Below are positions 18,363 to 27,419 of a stretch of DNA of 64,000 nt, one piece after another. Source of the DNA: Flavobacterium sp. N1994 (GTDB lineage Bacteria; Bacteroidota; Bacteroidia; Flavobacteriales; Flavobacteriaceae); assembly GCF_025947145.1 (NCBI RefSeq), contig NZ_CP109999.1, forward strand, positions 434,001 to 498,000, written 5' to 3'. Below the pieces are notes generated by a model. It saw nothing but the letters and a program-made list of their open reading frames with translations, did not search any database and had not been told where the DNA came from. Both the position numbers and the translations under genes were made by a program. How positions within the stretch are numbered: the stretch's first letter is position 1; the number at the start of each line of letters is the position of its first letter.

Positions 18363-18863
18363 ATGAAAAAAATTACTCTAGTGTTAGCGTTTATCGGGAT
18401 GATAACGTTACAAGGTTGCACCACAAACAATGATCACACTGATAATGATACCATCAGTGAAGTATTTGAATACTCTAACGTTAATTTCTTTCCAAACAGT
18501 TATAGCGTTGTATTAAACTTTCCTCACACGCTTTACACTTCAGATATGGTGTTAGTATACCGTTTATCAGGATTTGATCAAGGGGCTGATGTTTGGAAAT
18601 TATTACCTGAAACCTATTACTTTGATGACGGTACTTTAAGTTTTAGATACAACAACGACTTCAATCGTTACAACGCCGTAGTATATTTAGAAGGTTATGA
18701 TTTAGCTGGTTTGAATAATAACTTGAAATTAAATCAAGTACTAAGAGTAGTCGTAATTCCAGCTTATGTTAGTAACAAAATGAGCAAAGTAAACTTAAAC
18801 GATTATAATGCGGTGATAAAAGCATTTAATATCAACGAAAATAAGATGATCAAAGTACAATAA
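18363..18863 (+). CDS. Hypothetical lipoprotein (166 aa)
   Basis: Type II signal peptide with lipobox LQGC and lipidated Cys19, followed by an Asp/Asn/Thr-rich linker as commonly seen in surface or outer-membrane lipoproteins of Bacteroidetes. The rest is a beta-rich domain of about 130 residues with many aromatic residues (YSNVNFFPNSYSVVLNFPH, VYRLSGFDQG, VYLEGYDLAG). I do not recognise a named family. It is flanked by its own terminator and has no operon partners. Confidence 0.75.
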   Translation: MKKITLVLAFIGMITLQGCTTNNDHTDNDTISEVFEYSNVNFFPNSYSVVLNFPHTLYTSDMVLVYRLSGFDQGADVWKLLPETYYFDDGTLSFRYNNDFNRYNAVVYLEGYDLAGLNNNLKLNQVLRVVVIPAYVSNKMSKVNLNDYNAVIKAFNINENKMIKVQ

Positions 18864-18885
18864 TGTTTTCATAATGCTGTTTTTG

Positions 18886-18910
18886 AAGCGGACTCAGGTC
18901 CGCTTTTTTT
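18886..18910 (+). terminator. Terminator after the lipoprotein gene
   Basis: AAGCGGAC and GTCCGCTT pair perfectly around the TCAG loop and are followed by a run of T. Confidence 0.9.
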
Positions 18911-18993
18911 ATGCTCCAAATGATGGGATTCCACAAGTCATAAAAAAGAATTAAAACGATAAATAAATGCAATGTAAATCTATTTATTTACGT

Positions 18994-19001
18994 TATTTTT
19001 G
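18994..19001 (+). promoter_or_regulatory. -7 box for ccsBA
   Basis: TATTTTTG matches TAnnTTTG and lies 30 bases before the start codon at 19032. Confidence 0.45.
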
Positions 19002-19031
19002 TAGCACTTTTTTAAAAAATGATTCCACCTC

Positions 19032-22000
19032 ATGGAAAAAAAAATATACTCTATTTTATTCTCAACTCGTTTAATGGCAATTTTGTTTCTTGGCTTTGCA
19101 GTAGCGATGGCTTCAGGAACATTCATTGAAAGCAAATACAATACTGATACGGCTCGAATTTGGGTTTACAACTCCTGGTGGTTTGAAGCCATTATGCTGT
19201 TCTTTATGATTAATTTCATTGGAAACATTAAGCGTTACCAACTCTATAAAAAAGAGAAATGGGCAACTTTATTACTGCACTTATCTTTCATCTTTATCAT
19301 CTCTGGAGCTTTCATTACACGATACATAAGCTACGAAGGAGTAATGCCTATAAGAGAAGGAGCCGCTTCCAATCAGTTTTTCTCAGATAAAAATTATTTA
19401 ACCATCCTTGTTGACGGAATATACCAAGGCAAAATGATGAGAAGGGTTATCGAAAAGCCATTATTACTATCTCCGGTTGCCAATAACAATTTTAGCATTG
19501 AGGAGAAATTTGATGAGACGCCATTCGAGATTAATTATAAAAATTTTGTCCTAGATGCCAAAGAAACTGTAGTAGAATCTGAAACCGGAGATATATACTT
19601 AAAGTTAGTAGAATCAGGAGACGGTATGCGTCACGAGCATTTACTTAAAGAAGGAGAAATACAAGACATACACAATGTATTGTTTGCTATAAATAAACCT
19701 ACCAAAGGAGCTATTAATATTGATACCAAAACCAACACCATAACGTCTCCGTTTGAAGGACAATTCATGAGAATGGCTGACAAACTTCAAGGAAAGGTGG
19801 CTAAAGACTCGGTTCAACCTTTAATGTATCGTTCACTTTATAATGTGGGGGGGACTCAATTTGTAATTCCAGACCAACCTAAAAAGGGAGTAAAGTCCTT
19901 TAAACCAAGCGGAAATTTTAGAGCCAAAAATGGTAACGATGCCATCACTTTAGTTATCAAATCGGGTAACCAAGAAAAGGAAGTAACCCTTGTAGGTTCA
20001 AAAGGAAAACAAGGAGAACCTAAAGTTATAAAACTAGGAAAACTAGAATTTACTTTAAGTTACGGAAGCAAAGTATATACGTTACCTTTTAGCATAAAAC
20101 TAAACGATTTCGTAGCCATGAAATATCCCGGAACAGAAAAGAGCTTTTCTTCTTTTGAGAGCAAAGTGACAGTTCAAGATTCGGCTAAACCAAAGTTTGA
20201 TGCCCGTATCTACATGAACCACATTCTAGATCACAAAGGCTATCGTTTCTTCCAAGCTTCTTTTGACCCTGATGAAAAAGGAACAGTATTGTCGGTAAAC
20301 CATGACTTTTGGGGAACCACAATTACTTATATTGGGTACTTCCTATTGTTCTTTTGCATGATGGCCATATTGTTTGTGAAAAACACTCGTTTTGCCGACT
20401 TAAAAAGAAAATTAGAGAATGTAAAAAAGAAAAAAGAAAAACTAGCTGCTATCATAATCCTATTCATATCTTTCAATGGATTCGCTCAAAATCATGGCAG
20501 TCAAAACGGATTGCCTACCCAAAAGCAAATAGATTCTATCCTAAACAAATACAAAGTATCCGAAAGGCATGCGGAACAATTTGGTCGTCTAATCATTCAG
20601 GACGAAGGAGGAAGAATGAAGCCTATCAATACCTTCTCCTCTGAATTATTGCGTAAGGTTAGCCACAGTGATACTTACCACGGAATGAATTCCGATCAAG
20701 CTTTTATTTCGATGACACAGTTTCCAACGGTTTGGTTCGAAACACCTTTAATTTACATCAAGAGTGGTAATGACAGTATCCGTAAAATTCTTGGAATTCC
20801 ATCAGATGCTAAGTATGCCACATTTCGTTCTTGCTTTGATGAAAGAGGAAATTATAAATTATCTCCTTACTTAGATGATGCCTACAAAGCAGCCAATCCA
20901 AATCAGTTTGAGAAAGACTTTGTAGAAACTGATAAGAAAGTCAATCTCTTAAATTCAGCCTTAAGCGGAAAGATATTAAGGGTTTTTCCAATCCCAAAAG
21001 ATGCTAATAATAAATGGCTTTCTTTTTTAGAAATCAATCATCCAACTGGAACAGCCTTAGACACGATTAAAAATGCTTTGCCTTTATATTTAGACGCCTT
21101 AATGAAAGCTTCTAAGGATAATAACTATACCATGGCAAATACCTATTTGGTCGGAATGGAAAACTATCAAAAGAAGTTTGGTAAAGCAGTTCGTCCATCG
21201 GATAAAAAAATAGAGTACGAGCTATTATATAACAAATACGATGTCTTTCAAAAGCTGCCATATTGGTATTTAACTGTTGCCGCTTTAATGATGTTGTTTA
21301 CGATAATCCAAATCTTTAAAGAAAGGAAATGGCTGAAAGTAACAGTAAACTTATTGCATGTGATAGTCGGATTATTATTTGCTATACATACTTTGTCTTT
21401 AATTGCTCGTTGGTATATTTCAGGACATGCACCCTGGAGTAATGCCTATGAAGCAATTGTTTATGTAGCATGGTCCACCATGTTCTTCGGTTTAGCCTTT
21501 GACAGAAAATCAAAATTGACTGTGGCTTCTTGTGCCTTTGTAACGGCTATGATATTAACTGCGGCTTATGCCAATTGGATTGACCCAGAGATAGCCAATT
21601 TACAACCGGTATTAAATTCCTATTGGTTAATGATTCACGTAGCTGTAATTGTAGCAAGCTATGGTCCTTTTGCATTGGGAATGATTTTAGGTTTTGTTGC
21701 TTTAGTATTAATCTTCTTTACCACAGAAAAGAACAAAGCCAAAATGGAACTAAACATCAAAGAAATAACCTATATCAACGAGATGGCTTTAACCGTAGGT
21801 CTAGTAATGCTAACTATCGGAAACTTTTTAGGCGGACAATGGGCTAACGAGAGCTGGGGTAGGTATTGGGGATGGGACCCAAAAGAAACTTGGGCATTAA
21901 TCAGTATTATGGTTTATGCTTTTGTAATACATGCTCGTTTCGTTCCTGCTATGCGTAACAAATGGTTGTTTAACTTGATGGCGATGTATGCTTTTGTATC

Positions 22001-22163
22001 GATTTTGTTTACTTATTATGGAGTGAACTTTCACTTAGTAGGGTTGCATTCTTATGCAAGTGGAGAAGCCAAATCATTAAGTTGGATATGGATGACCTTA
22101 AGCGGAATGTCTTTAGTCGGACTATTAGCTTATCCAAAGTATAGAAAGTATTACAAGAAATAA
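19032..22163 (+). CDS. ccsBA: Fused cytochrome c biogenesis protein (ResB/CcsB-CcsA, system II)
   Basis: A 1043-residue membrane protein that moves heme across the inner membrane and attaches it to CxxCH motifs of c-type cytochromes. The N-terminal half is ResB-like: helices near 12-32, 45-63 and 72-92, a large periplasmic domain, and a further helix near 430. A second periplasmic region follows (AFAQNHG onward). The C-terminal ~330 residues form CcsA with about eight helices and the WWD heme-handling motif (WANESWGRYWGWDPKETW) near 938-955. Conserved His residues flank it. This fusion is common in Bacteroidetes. The MbnH-like diheme protein at 43.3-44.4 kb would be one client. It is monocistronic with its own terminator. 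Confidence 0.93.
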   Translation: MEKKIYSILFSTRLMAILFLGFAVAMASGTFIESKYNTDTARIWVYNSWWFEAIMLFFMINFIGNIKRYQLYKKEKWATLLLHLSFIFIISGAFITRYISYEGVMPIREGAASNQFFSDKNYLTILVDGIYQGKMMRRVIEKPLLLSPVANNNFSIEEKFDETPFEINYKNFVLDAKETVVESETGDIYLKLVESGDGMRHEHLLKEGEIQDIHNVLFAINKPTKGAINIDTKTNTITSPFEGQFMRMADKLQGKVAKDSVQPLMYRSLYNVGGTQFVIPDQPKKGVKSFKPSGNFRAKNGNDAITLVIKSGNQEKEVTLVGSKGKQGEPKVIKLGKLEFTLSYGSKVYTLPFSIKLNDFVAMKYPGTEKSFSSFESKVTVQDSAKPKFDARIYMNHILDHKGYRFFQASFDPDEKGTVLSVNHDFWGTTITYIGYFLLFFCMMAILFVKNTRFADLKRKLENVKKKKEKLAAIIILFISFNGFAQNHGSQNGLPTQKQIDSILNKYKVSERHAEQFGRLIIQDEGGRMKPINTFSSELLRKVSHSDTYHGMNSDQAFISMTQFPTVWFETPLIYIKSGNDSIRKILGIPSDAKYATFRSCFDERGNYKLSPYLDDAYKAANPNQFEKDFVETDKKVNLLNSALSGKILRVFPIPKDANNKWLSFLEINHPTGTALDTIKNALPLYLDALMKASKDNNYTMANTYLVGMENYQKKFGKAVRPSDKKIEYELLYNKYDVFQKLPYWYLTVAALMMLFTIIQIFKERKWLKVTVNLLHVIVGLLFAIHTLSLIARWYISGHAPWSNAYEAIVYVAWSTMFFGLAFDRKSKLTVASCAFVTAMILTAAYANWIDPEIANLQPVLNSYWLMIHVAVIVASYGPFALGMILGFVALVLIFFTTEKNKAKMELNIKEITYINEMALTVGLVMLTIGNFLGGQWANESWGRYWGWDPKETWALISIMVYAFVIHARFVPAMRNKWLFNLMAMYAFVSILFTYYGVNFHLVGLHSYASGEAKSLSWIWMTLSGMSLVGLLAYPKYRKYYKK

Positions 22164-22170
22164 ATATAAA

Positions 22171-22198
22171 AGCCCTGATTCTAATCAGGGCTTTTTTT
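22171..22198. terminator. Terminator between ccsBA and the anti-sigma gene
   Basis: AGCCCTGATT and AATCAGGGCT form a 10-bp stem with a two-base loop, followed by seven T on the plus strand and preceded by four A. It can serve both convergent genes. Confidence 0.88.
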
Positions 22199-22218
22199 GT
22201 ATTTGAAATTAGTGATTA

Positions 22219-23007
22219 TTATACTTTTCCTAAAGTATACAATTGCTCCATGGTTGGTGATTTACTTCCACCTGCTGGCTCAAGAGTAATCCCAAATGCT
22301 TCAGCTCCAGTAGTTTTATCCACAGCAAAGACTTTGCTTTGATTCGCTTGAAAATCAGATAAAAGTCCGATGCTGGTTGGTGTTAACTGAGGTAATAGTT
22401 TTAAAGACCAAATTTGGTATACTTTACCTTCTGGTGGTTCAGGCAATCCACTGGCATCAACATAAACCACTTGTGTTTGTTTGTTCCAATAGATTTTAGC
22501 TTTGGCGGTCGGAGCTGCGGCTTGACCTCCTAAACTAATCACCGTGTTATTTTCATCTCGAATAACATTTAAGGCTGATTCTGTAGCTTTACTTTTGCTT
22601 TCTACGGTTACTAATGTTTTTTCAAGATTTAATTTTTCATTTTCTTTTACTTTCAGCTGCTCGTTGCTCTGAGTCAACTTATTGTATTGAAAACCAATAC
22701 CAACTAATAACGCTAAAGATGCTGCCCAACCAAGATAGTTTAATCGATTGCTTCTCGACTTAAAGTCAACAACTTTACCATGTTTTAACTCCAGTTGAGC
22801 TTTAATTTTCTCAAATTGAGCATGAGAAATAAAAGGAGAGAAGCTACTGGATAAGTTGATAATGGCTTTCTCAATAGAGATAATCTCAGCTTTAATTTCT
22901 GGATTTTTTTGGGACATAGCCGTTACTTCATCATTCTCGGCCTCGCTTAACAAACCATAAACGTAGAGTTCCAATATTCCTGATTCTATATATTCTTTAT
23001 TTTCCAT
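22219..23007 (-). CDS. Anti-sigma factor (RskA-like), membrane-anchored
   Basis: A 262-residue protein from ATG 23007. It has an N-terminal cytoplasmic zinc-less anti-sigma domain (ESGILELYVYGLLSEAENDEV), one transmembrane helix near 95-112 (YLGWAASLALLVGIGF), a short coiled coil, and a C-terminal periplasmic anti-sigma-K domain (KIYWNKQTQVVYVDASGLPEPPEGKVYQIWSL, then a C-terminal EPAGGSKSPT). Its ATG shares a base with the TAA stop of the sigma gene (TAATG), which decides the start and indicates coupled translation. It should hold the neighbouring ECF sigma factor at the membrane until an envelope signal. Confidence 0.88.
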   Translation of the reverse strand: MENKEYIESGILELYVYGLLSEAENDEVTAMSQKNPEIKAEIISIEKAIINLSSSFSPFISHAQFEKIKAQLELKHGKVVDFKSRSNRLNYLGWAASLALLVGIGFQYNKLTQSNEQLKVKENEKLNLEKTLVTVESKSKATESALNVIRDENNTVISLGGQAAAPTAKAKIYWNKQTQVVYVDASGLPEPPEGKVYQIWSLKLLPQLTPTSIGLLSDFQANQSKVFAVDKTTGAEAFGITLEPAGGSKSPTMEQLYTLGKV

Positions 23008-23537
23008 TACACTTTTAAATAATTTCGTAGGTCGTTCATACACATTCGATTTTGGGTCTTAACAGTGCCCAAAGGAATTTCTAATTCTTCCGATGCTTCC
23101 TGTTGCGTAAAACCTTTGAAGAACAATAAATCAATTAACTGAATACACTTTGGCTTGAGTTTGTTTACAAATTCTCTTAGTCCAATACTATCAATTTTAT
23201 TCGTCAACTTATTACTGTCATCCAACAGATGTACGAAATTATCAGAGGACAGGTTTTTTTGACTGTTGTTAAAACCTTTTGAGCGTAGCTTGTCAATAGC
23301 CGTATTACGAGCAATGTTAAGCATCCAAGTATATAATCTGCCTTTACTTTGATTGTAGGTTTCAATGTTTTTCCAAATCTTAACAAAGACTTCCTGAAGT
23401 ACATCTTCCGCTTCTTCTCGGTCACTTATCAAATTTGTAATGATACTAAAAAGACTCTTGGAATACATATCATACAATTGGGTAAATGCCCTTTCTTCCT
23501 TCCTCAGAAGCAAGGGTAATAATTCTTCTTGTGTCAT
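23007..23537 (-). CDS. ECF-type RNA polymerase sigma factor
   Basis: A 176-residue protein with sigma-70 region 2 (AFTQLYDMYSKSLFSIITNLISD, then EEAEDVLQEVFVKIWKNI) and region 4 (FKGFTQQEASEELEIPLGTVKTQNRMCM). There is no extra C-terminal domain. It is paired with and overlaps the anti-sigma gene by one base. It follows the YlaC/SigK-type sigma plus RskA arrangement. Targets are unknown; possible envelope or oxidative stress functions. The spacer upstream (23538-23935) holds an inverted repeat and an orphan terminator. Confidence 0.92.
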   Translation of the reverse strand: MTQEELLPLLLRKEERAFTQLYDMYSKSLFSIITNLISDREEAEDVLQEVFVKIWKNIETYNQSKGRLYTWMLNIARNTAIDKLRSKGFNNSQKNLSSDNFVHLLDDSNKLTNKIDSIGLREFVNKLKPKCIQLIDLLFFKGFTQQEASEELEIPLGTVKTQNRMCMNDLRNYLKV

Positions 23538-23935
23538 ACCTAATGTTTTATTTATTGTAAAAATAAAGAAACTTCTTGGAAAGAATCTAATTATTTCAAC
23601 AGAAACTGCAATATTTTAAAACCACTTTTCACGTTTTTTCGTACTTGACTTTGTAGAAGTCAAAGTGCTGAAAATTAAAGTCTTTAAATAGAAAAATAAT
23701 TTGTTTTTAATTAAAAAAAACTAAAAACCATTACTGATATATTAACGTATGTAGGTTAGGGAAGAATACGCTATGAAATTATTTCTTTCGAGGTTTTGGT
23801 AATAGAAATTGGTTTTCTATTATGTTTTGTTAGGGCTCAGTGATACCAAAATCACTGAGCTTTTTTTATTAAAACTTTAGGAAATGTATAACAATGTCTT
23901 CTAAAATAATGTTTAATTTTATAAAAAATTAAGTT
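23538..23935. other. 398-bp divergent spacer with inverted repeats and a possible small transcript
   Basis: Between the sigma gene and the glutathione peroxidase gene there is no protein gene of normal size. It contains a perfect inverted repeat, TTGACTT and AAGTCAA (23645-23663). It also has a 9-codon frame starting MKLFLSRFW (23773-23802), a second inverted repeat, AATAGAA and TTCTATT (23801-23821), and a strong plus-strand terminator (23835-23867). Order and spacing suggest a short untranslated or leader RNA of about 100-200 nt, but I found no exact TAnnTTTG promoter for it. Confidence 0.4.
23835..23867 (+). terminator. Orphan intrinsic terminator upstream of glutathione peroxidase
   Basis: GCTCAGTGAT and ATCACTGAGC form a perfect 10-bp stem with a six-base loop, followed by seven T. 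On the minus strand there is no T-run. It lies 69 bases before the peroxidase start and no annotated plus-strand gene ends before it. Confidence 0.85.
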
Positions 23936-24520
23936 ATGAAAAAAACATTCTTATTGCTAACGATTTTAACCCTATTCAGTTGCCAAAATCAGGCACAAAA
24001 CAATAAAAAAACAATGGAAACACAAGCACCTGCTAAAGCAGAAACAATTTATCAATTTAAAGTTACCGATTTATACGGTAAACCATTTGACTTTGCGTCA
24101 CTCAAAGGAAAAAAAATATTAATAGTAAATACAGCCTCTGAATGTGGATTAACTCCTCAATACAAAGATTTAGAAGCTATTTATAAAAAATACAAAGATC
24201 TAAATTTTGTAATAGTTGGTTTTCCTGCTAATAATTTTGGCTCACAAGAACCTGGAAGTAATGAACAAATTGCTAAGTTTTGTGAAATGAATTACGGGGT
24301 TACTTTTCCAATGATGAGTAAAATATCTGTCAAAGGAAATGATATGGATAAAGTTTACCAATTCCTAACCCAAAAGAGCAAAAATGGTCTACAAGACAGT
24401 GAAGTAGAGTGGAACTTCCAAAAATACTTAATCAACGAACAAGGAGAATTAGTAAAAGTATTATCTCCAAGAGTGTTACCAACAGATGCAGCCATAGTAG
24501 GCTGGATTAACGGAAAATAA
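23936..24520 (+). CDS. Glutathione peroxidase-family lipoprotein (thiol peroxidase)
   Basis: A 194-residue envelope peroxidase. A lipoprotein signal peptide with lipobox LFSC (lipidated Cys16) and a linker precede a full GPx domain. The catalytic set is visible: Cys70 in NTASECG, Gln104 in NNFGSQEPG, Trp159 and Asn160 in EVEWNFQKYL. Cys replaces selenocysteine, as usual in bacteria, so thioredoxin-like reductants are more likely than glutathione. The lipid anchor places it on the outer side of a membrane, which is less common than the cytoplasmic form. It stands alone with its own terminator; the orphan terminator upstream could regulate it. Confidence 0.92.
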   Translation: MKKTFLLLTILTLFSCQNQAQNNKKTMETQAPAKAETIYQFKVTDLYGKPFDFASLKGKKILIVNTASECGLTPQYKDLEAIYKKYKDLNFVIVGFPANNFGSQEPGSNEQIAKFCEMNYGVTFPMMSKISVKGNDMDKVYQFLTQKSKNGLQDSEVEWNFQKYLINEQGELVKVLSPRVLPTDAAIVGWINGK

Positions 24521-24537
24521 GAGTTACATAGTAGATT

Positions 24538-24574
24538 TAAAGCCAGAAGATAATTGTTTTCTGGCTTTTTTATT
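24538..24574 (+). terminator. Terminator after the glutathione peroxidase gene
   Basis: AAAGCCAGAA (24538-24547) pairs with TTCTGGCTTT (24559-24568) and the T-run continues. The gap from here to 24719 is AT-rich with nothing else recognised. Confidence 0.85.
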
Positions 24575-24719
24575 TCCAAGTTAATGGGTCAAATATATCG
24601 ACGAACTCCTTTGGTATTGCGGTTCGAAGAGTTTTTTTTCCTTTAAACGATTTTAATATTTTTACTAAAATATAGTTATTACGTTTGAAATATATTTATC
24701 AATACCACATAACATCTAT

Positions 24720-25094
24720 ATGAATAATATATTCAACCCAGTTTACCGTAAGGACTATCTAAAAGGATACAAAAACGGTGTTAACCCTTATCTAAAATCA
24801 CTAGAAAATCAAAATGAAGCCTACAATATTGGTTTTGACCAAGGAAGATTAGATTATGAGAGGATGAATGGAAAAATTATTCATGGTATCCCTAAATTAA
24901 TTGTTACAAACAAAGTCCTAGAAGATTTTCTCTTAGCAGGTATGTTAGGAATTAGCATCAATGAAGATGGATATACCGCTTATCAAATAGATGTTATTTC
25001 TAAATGGTATCAAAGTGGAGTAGAGAAGTACGACCCCAATCAAAGTATATATCTTTTAGGAGTATTAGAAGATAATGGAATTGAAATACTATAG
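24720..25094 (+). CDS. Hypothetical protein (124 aa)
   Basis: A soluble 124-residue protein without signal peptide or membrane segment. The first 45 residues contain two similar segments, DYLKGYKNGVNPY and AYNIGFDQGRLDYERMNGK, which resemble a short duplicated helix of the YxxGYxxG type. The C-terminal half is helical with FLLAGMLGISI and SKWYQSGVEKYDPNQSIYLLGVLEDNGI. I do not recognise a family. It is a single gene with a strong bidirectional terminator behind it. Confidence 0.65.
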   Translation: MNNIFNPVYRKDYLKGYKNGVNPYLKSLENQNEAYNIGFDQGRLDYERMNGKIIHGIPKLIVTNKVLEDFLLAGMLGISINEDGYTAYQIDVISKWYQSGVEKYDPNQSIYLLGVLEDNGIEIL

Positions 25095-25109
25095 CTTACT
25101 TATAAAAAT

Positions 25110-25142
25110 AAAAGCCTGATGAATAAAACATCAGGCTTTTTT
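25110..25142. terminator. Bidirectional terminator
   Basis: AAAAGCCTGATG and CATCAGGCTTTT form a 12-bp stem with a seven-base loop, A-rich on the left and T-rich on the right. It serves both the 124-aa protein gene and the convergent amidase gene. Confidence 0.92.
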
Positions 25143-25143
25143 A

Positions 25144-26766
25144 TTAGTCCAAAAACGCTTTTTTAAACTCGGGTTTTATTCTGTTCTTAGAGGCTTGCTC
25201 ATATCCGTAGGCAAGACTTATTATTTTGCCTTCTTGATAAGCACCACTAAAAAAAGAAAGACCAATAGGTAAATCATATACTTTCCCGCAAGGAACACTG
25301 ATGTGAGGATAACCACTCATCGCTGCAGGGGCTGTTAGAAAAACATCTCCCCAACGATCACCATAAATGATATCAATGCTACATGAAGGTCCCATTGTCA
25401 ATCCCGAAATAGCGTCAAGGTTGTTTTCTTTCATCACATTATCAATAATTTTTTTTACTCCCGTATGACTTTCTGTTAAAGCTTTCAAATAGTCCCCGCT
25501 TTCTAATCCTTTTTTTTGCTGACACTTTTCAAGTGTTTCTTGTTTGAAAGTAGGCATGGCTTTGGCTTCATTATTTTTATTAAAAGCGATGACGTCTTCT
25601 AATGTTTTCACTTTAGCATTAGCAGTTGATAAATAGTTATTTACGCCATATTTAAATTCAAATTCTAACACTTCATTTTCAGATGCACCACAAGCATTCA
25701 CTTTATCCAGATATTCTATCTCAACAATTTCCGCACCTTGTTCTTTGATGATGCTAAATGCTTTCTCTAATAATTCATTAAGAAGCGGATTACTATATTT
25801 CTTTTTCTCTACCCCAATTCTTTTCCCTTTCAAACCATCTATTTTTAAATACTGAATATAATTCTTAGATGTTTTTCCTTTACTTTCTATAGTTACTGAA
25901 TCAGTAGCATCTACACCAACCATAGCTTCCAAAAGAATAGTAGCATCTTTTATGGTTCTAGCTAAAGGACCTGCAGTATCTTGTGTATGGGAAATAGGTA
26001 TAATACCAGAACGACTTAATAAACCAACGGTAGGTTTTATACCTACTGTCCCATTGACAGAAGCTGGGCAAACAATGGAACCATCTGTTTCTGTTCCAAC
26101 AGCTACAACGCACAGATTAGCCGCAACAGCAGCACCAGAACCAGCACTCGAACCACATGGAGAATGATCAATAATATAAGGGTTTTTAGTTTGTCCACCT
26201 CGACTACTCCAGCCCGAACAGGAGGAAGAAGATCTAAAGTTAGCCCATTCACTTAAATTTGTCTTTCCCAATAATACAGCTCCAGCTTCACGAAGTTTCT
26301 TTACAATAAAGGCATCGTTTGAAGCAATGTTTCCAAGTAATGCCAGCGAACCTGCTGTCGTCATCATTTTATCAGCTGTATCTATATTGTCTTTAATCAG
26401 TATGGGAATACCATGAAGATTCCCTCTTATTTTTCCATCTCTTCGCTCTTTATCCATGGCTTTGGCAATGGCTAATGCTTCTGGGTTAATTTCAATAATG
26501 GCATTTATTTTGGGACCGTTTTTATCGATAGCTTCAATTCTATCTAAGTATAGTTTGGTAATTTGTTCCGAAGAATATTTTCCGGATTGCATTTTTTCTT
26601 GAAGCTCAGCAATAGTGATTTCATTCAATTCAAAATCATCTTCTAGCTTATCATCAGTACTATCAGATTCTGACTTGTTTGATTTCGTCTCACATGATGA
26701 TGTCAAAACACTCGTAATTCCAATAGCTGCAAGCGCAGTAGTAGTTATAAAATTCCTTCTTTTCAT
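25144..26766 (-). CDS. Amidase signature family lipoprotein with Tat-like signal
   Basis: A 540-residue amidohydrolase of the amidase-signature (GatA-like) family. The N-terminus MKRRNFITTTALAAIG is a twin-arginine-type signal and leads to a lipobox (TSSC, lipidated Cys25), so the enzyme is probably exported folded and lipid-anchored. The Ser-cisSer-Lys triad is visible: Lys125 in LIKDNID, the serine pair in GSSAGSG (206-207) and the nucleophile Ser230 in TETDGSIVCP. Length and the C-terminal GYPHISVPCG block fit the family. Substrate unknown; peptide amides or other amides are possible. The acetyltransferase gene ends 35 bases upstream in the same direction. Confidence 0.9.
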   Translation of the reverse strand: MKRRNFITTTALAAIGITSVLTSSCETKSNKSESDSTDDKLEDDFELNEITIAELQEKMQSGKYSSEQITKLYLDRIEAIDKNGPKINAIIEINPEALAIAKAMDKERRDGKIRGNLHGIPILIKDNIDTADKMMTTAGSLALLGNIASNDAFIVKKLREAGAVLLGKTNLSEWANFRSSSSCSGWSSRGGQTKNPYIIDHSPCGSSAGSGAAVAANLCVVAVGTETDGSIVCPASVNGTVGIKPTVGLLSRSGIIPISHTQDTAGPLARTIKDATILLEAMVGVDATDSVTIESKGKTSKNYIQYLKIDGLKGKRIGVEKKKYSNPLLNELLEKAFSIIKEQGAEIVEIEYLDKVNACGASENEVLEFEFKYGVNNYLSTANAKVKTLEDVIAFNKNNEAKAMPTFKQETLEKCQQKKGLESGDYLKALTESHTGVKKIIDNVMKENNLDAISGLTMGPSCSIDIIYGDRWGDVFLTAPAAMSGYPHISVPCGKVYDLPIGLSFFSGAYQEGKIISLAYGYEQASKNRIKPEFKKAFLD

Positions 26767-26801
26767 TATTTATCTTGTAAAGAGATTAATTAATTCAATA
26801 T

Positions 26802-27299
26802 TTATTCTAACATCAATTGCATAATGACACTATGCAACCATCTTTCAAACTTATAACCACTTTCTTTAATTATCCCCACCGTGTTAAATCCAATTTGAGT
26901 ATGAAAAGCTATACTGCTTTCGTTTTCAGCATCTATGACTCCAATCATGGTATGTAATTTTTGTTTTTTAGCTAACTCAATTAAGTTGTCTATAATTTTT
27001 TTCCCAATTCCTTTTCCATGTTCATTAGGCAGAACATAAACAGAATGTTCAACAGTGTACTTATAGGCTTCTCGAAAACGAAACTCACTATAATATCCAA
27101 AACCAACTACTCTTTCCTCAATAGTGGCCACAATTATGGGAAAACCTTTGTTTAGTTTATCCTCAAAGATGCTTATTTGTTGTTCAAAAGTTCTTGGCTC
27201 ATAATCATATAAGGCAGTGGAATTGGCAATGTAGTAATTGAGAATTGCAACTATGGTTTCGACATCCTCTGTAATGTAAGGTCTAATAGTAATTTCCAT
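26802..27299 (-). CDS. GNAT-family N-acetyltransferase (PAT/Bar-like)
   Basis: A 165-residue acetyltransferase resembling phosphinothricin/methionine sulfone acetyltransferases: ITIRPYITEDVETIVAILNYYI, then FGYYSEFRFREAYKYTVEHSVYV, the acetyl-CoA loop NEHGKGIGKKI, and a C-terminal SIAFHTQIGFNTVGI. I chose ATG 27299 over an in-frame TTG at 27323 because the upstream codons contain a -7 box. That box lies so close that the transcript should have a very short or no leader. It acetylates an amine, probably of an amino acid analogue or toxic metabolite. It is followed by the amidase gene. Confidence 0.88.
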   Translation of the reverse strand: MEITIRPYITEDVETIVAILNYYIANSTALYDYEPRTFEQQISIFEDKLNKGFPIIVATIEERVVGFGYYSEFRFREAYKYTVEHSVYVLPNEHGKGIGKKIIDNLIELAKKQKLHTMIGVIDAENESSIAFHTQIGFNTVGIIKESGYKFERWLHSVIMQLMLE

Positions 27300-27304
27300 A
27301 GTAT

Positions 27305-27312
27305 CAAATGTA
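27305..27312 (-). promoter_or_regulatory. -7 box for the GNAT gene
   Basis: Minus-strand TACATTTG matches TAnnTTTG only 5 bases before ATG 27299, implying a leaderless or nearly leaderless mRNA if this is the real promoter. Confidence 0.35.
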
Positions 27313-27390
27313 TAAAAAATCAACTAAATTTTAAGTTATGTGGCATCCATTTGAAGAGTAAAAGGATAGTTTTTTAAACACATTTCTTTG

Positions 27391-27398
27391 TATCTTTG
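27391..27398 (+). promoter_or_regulatory. -7 box for menD
   Basis: TATCTTTG matches TAnnTTTG and overlaps an upstream in-frame start at 27396, so ATG 27420 is preferred. Confidence 0.5.
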
Positions 27399-27419
27399 TT
27401 TCCCTTTAAAAAATCAACA

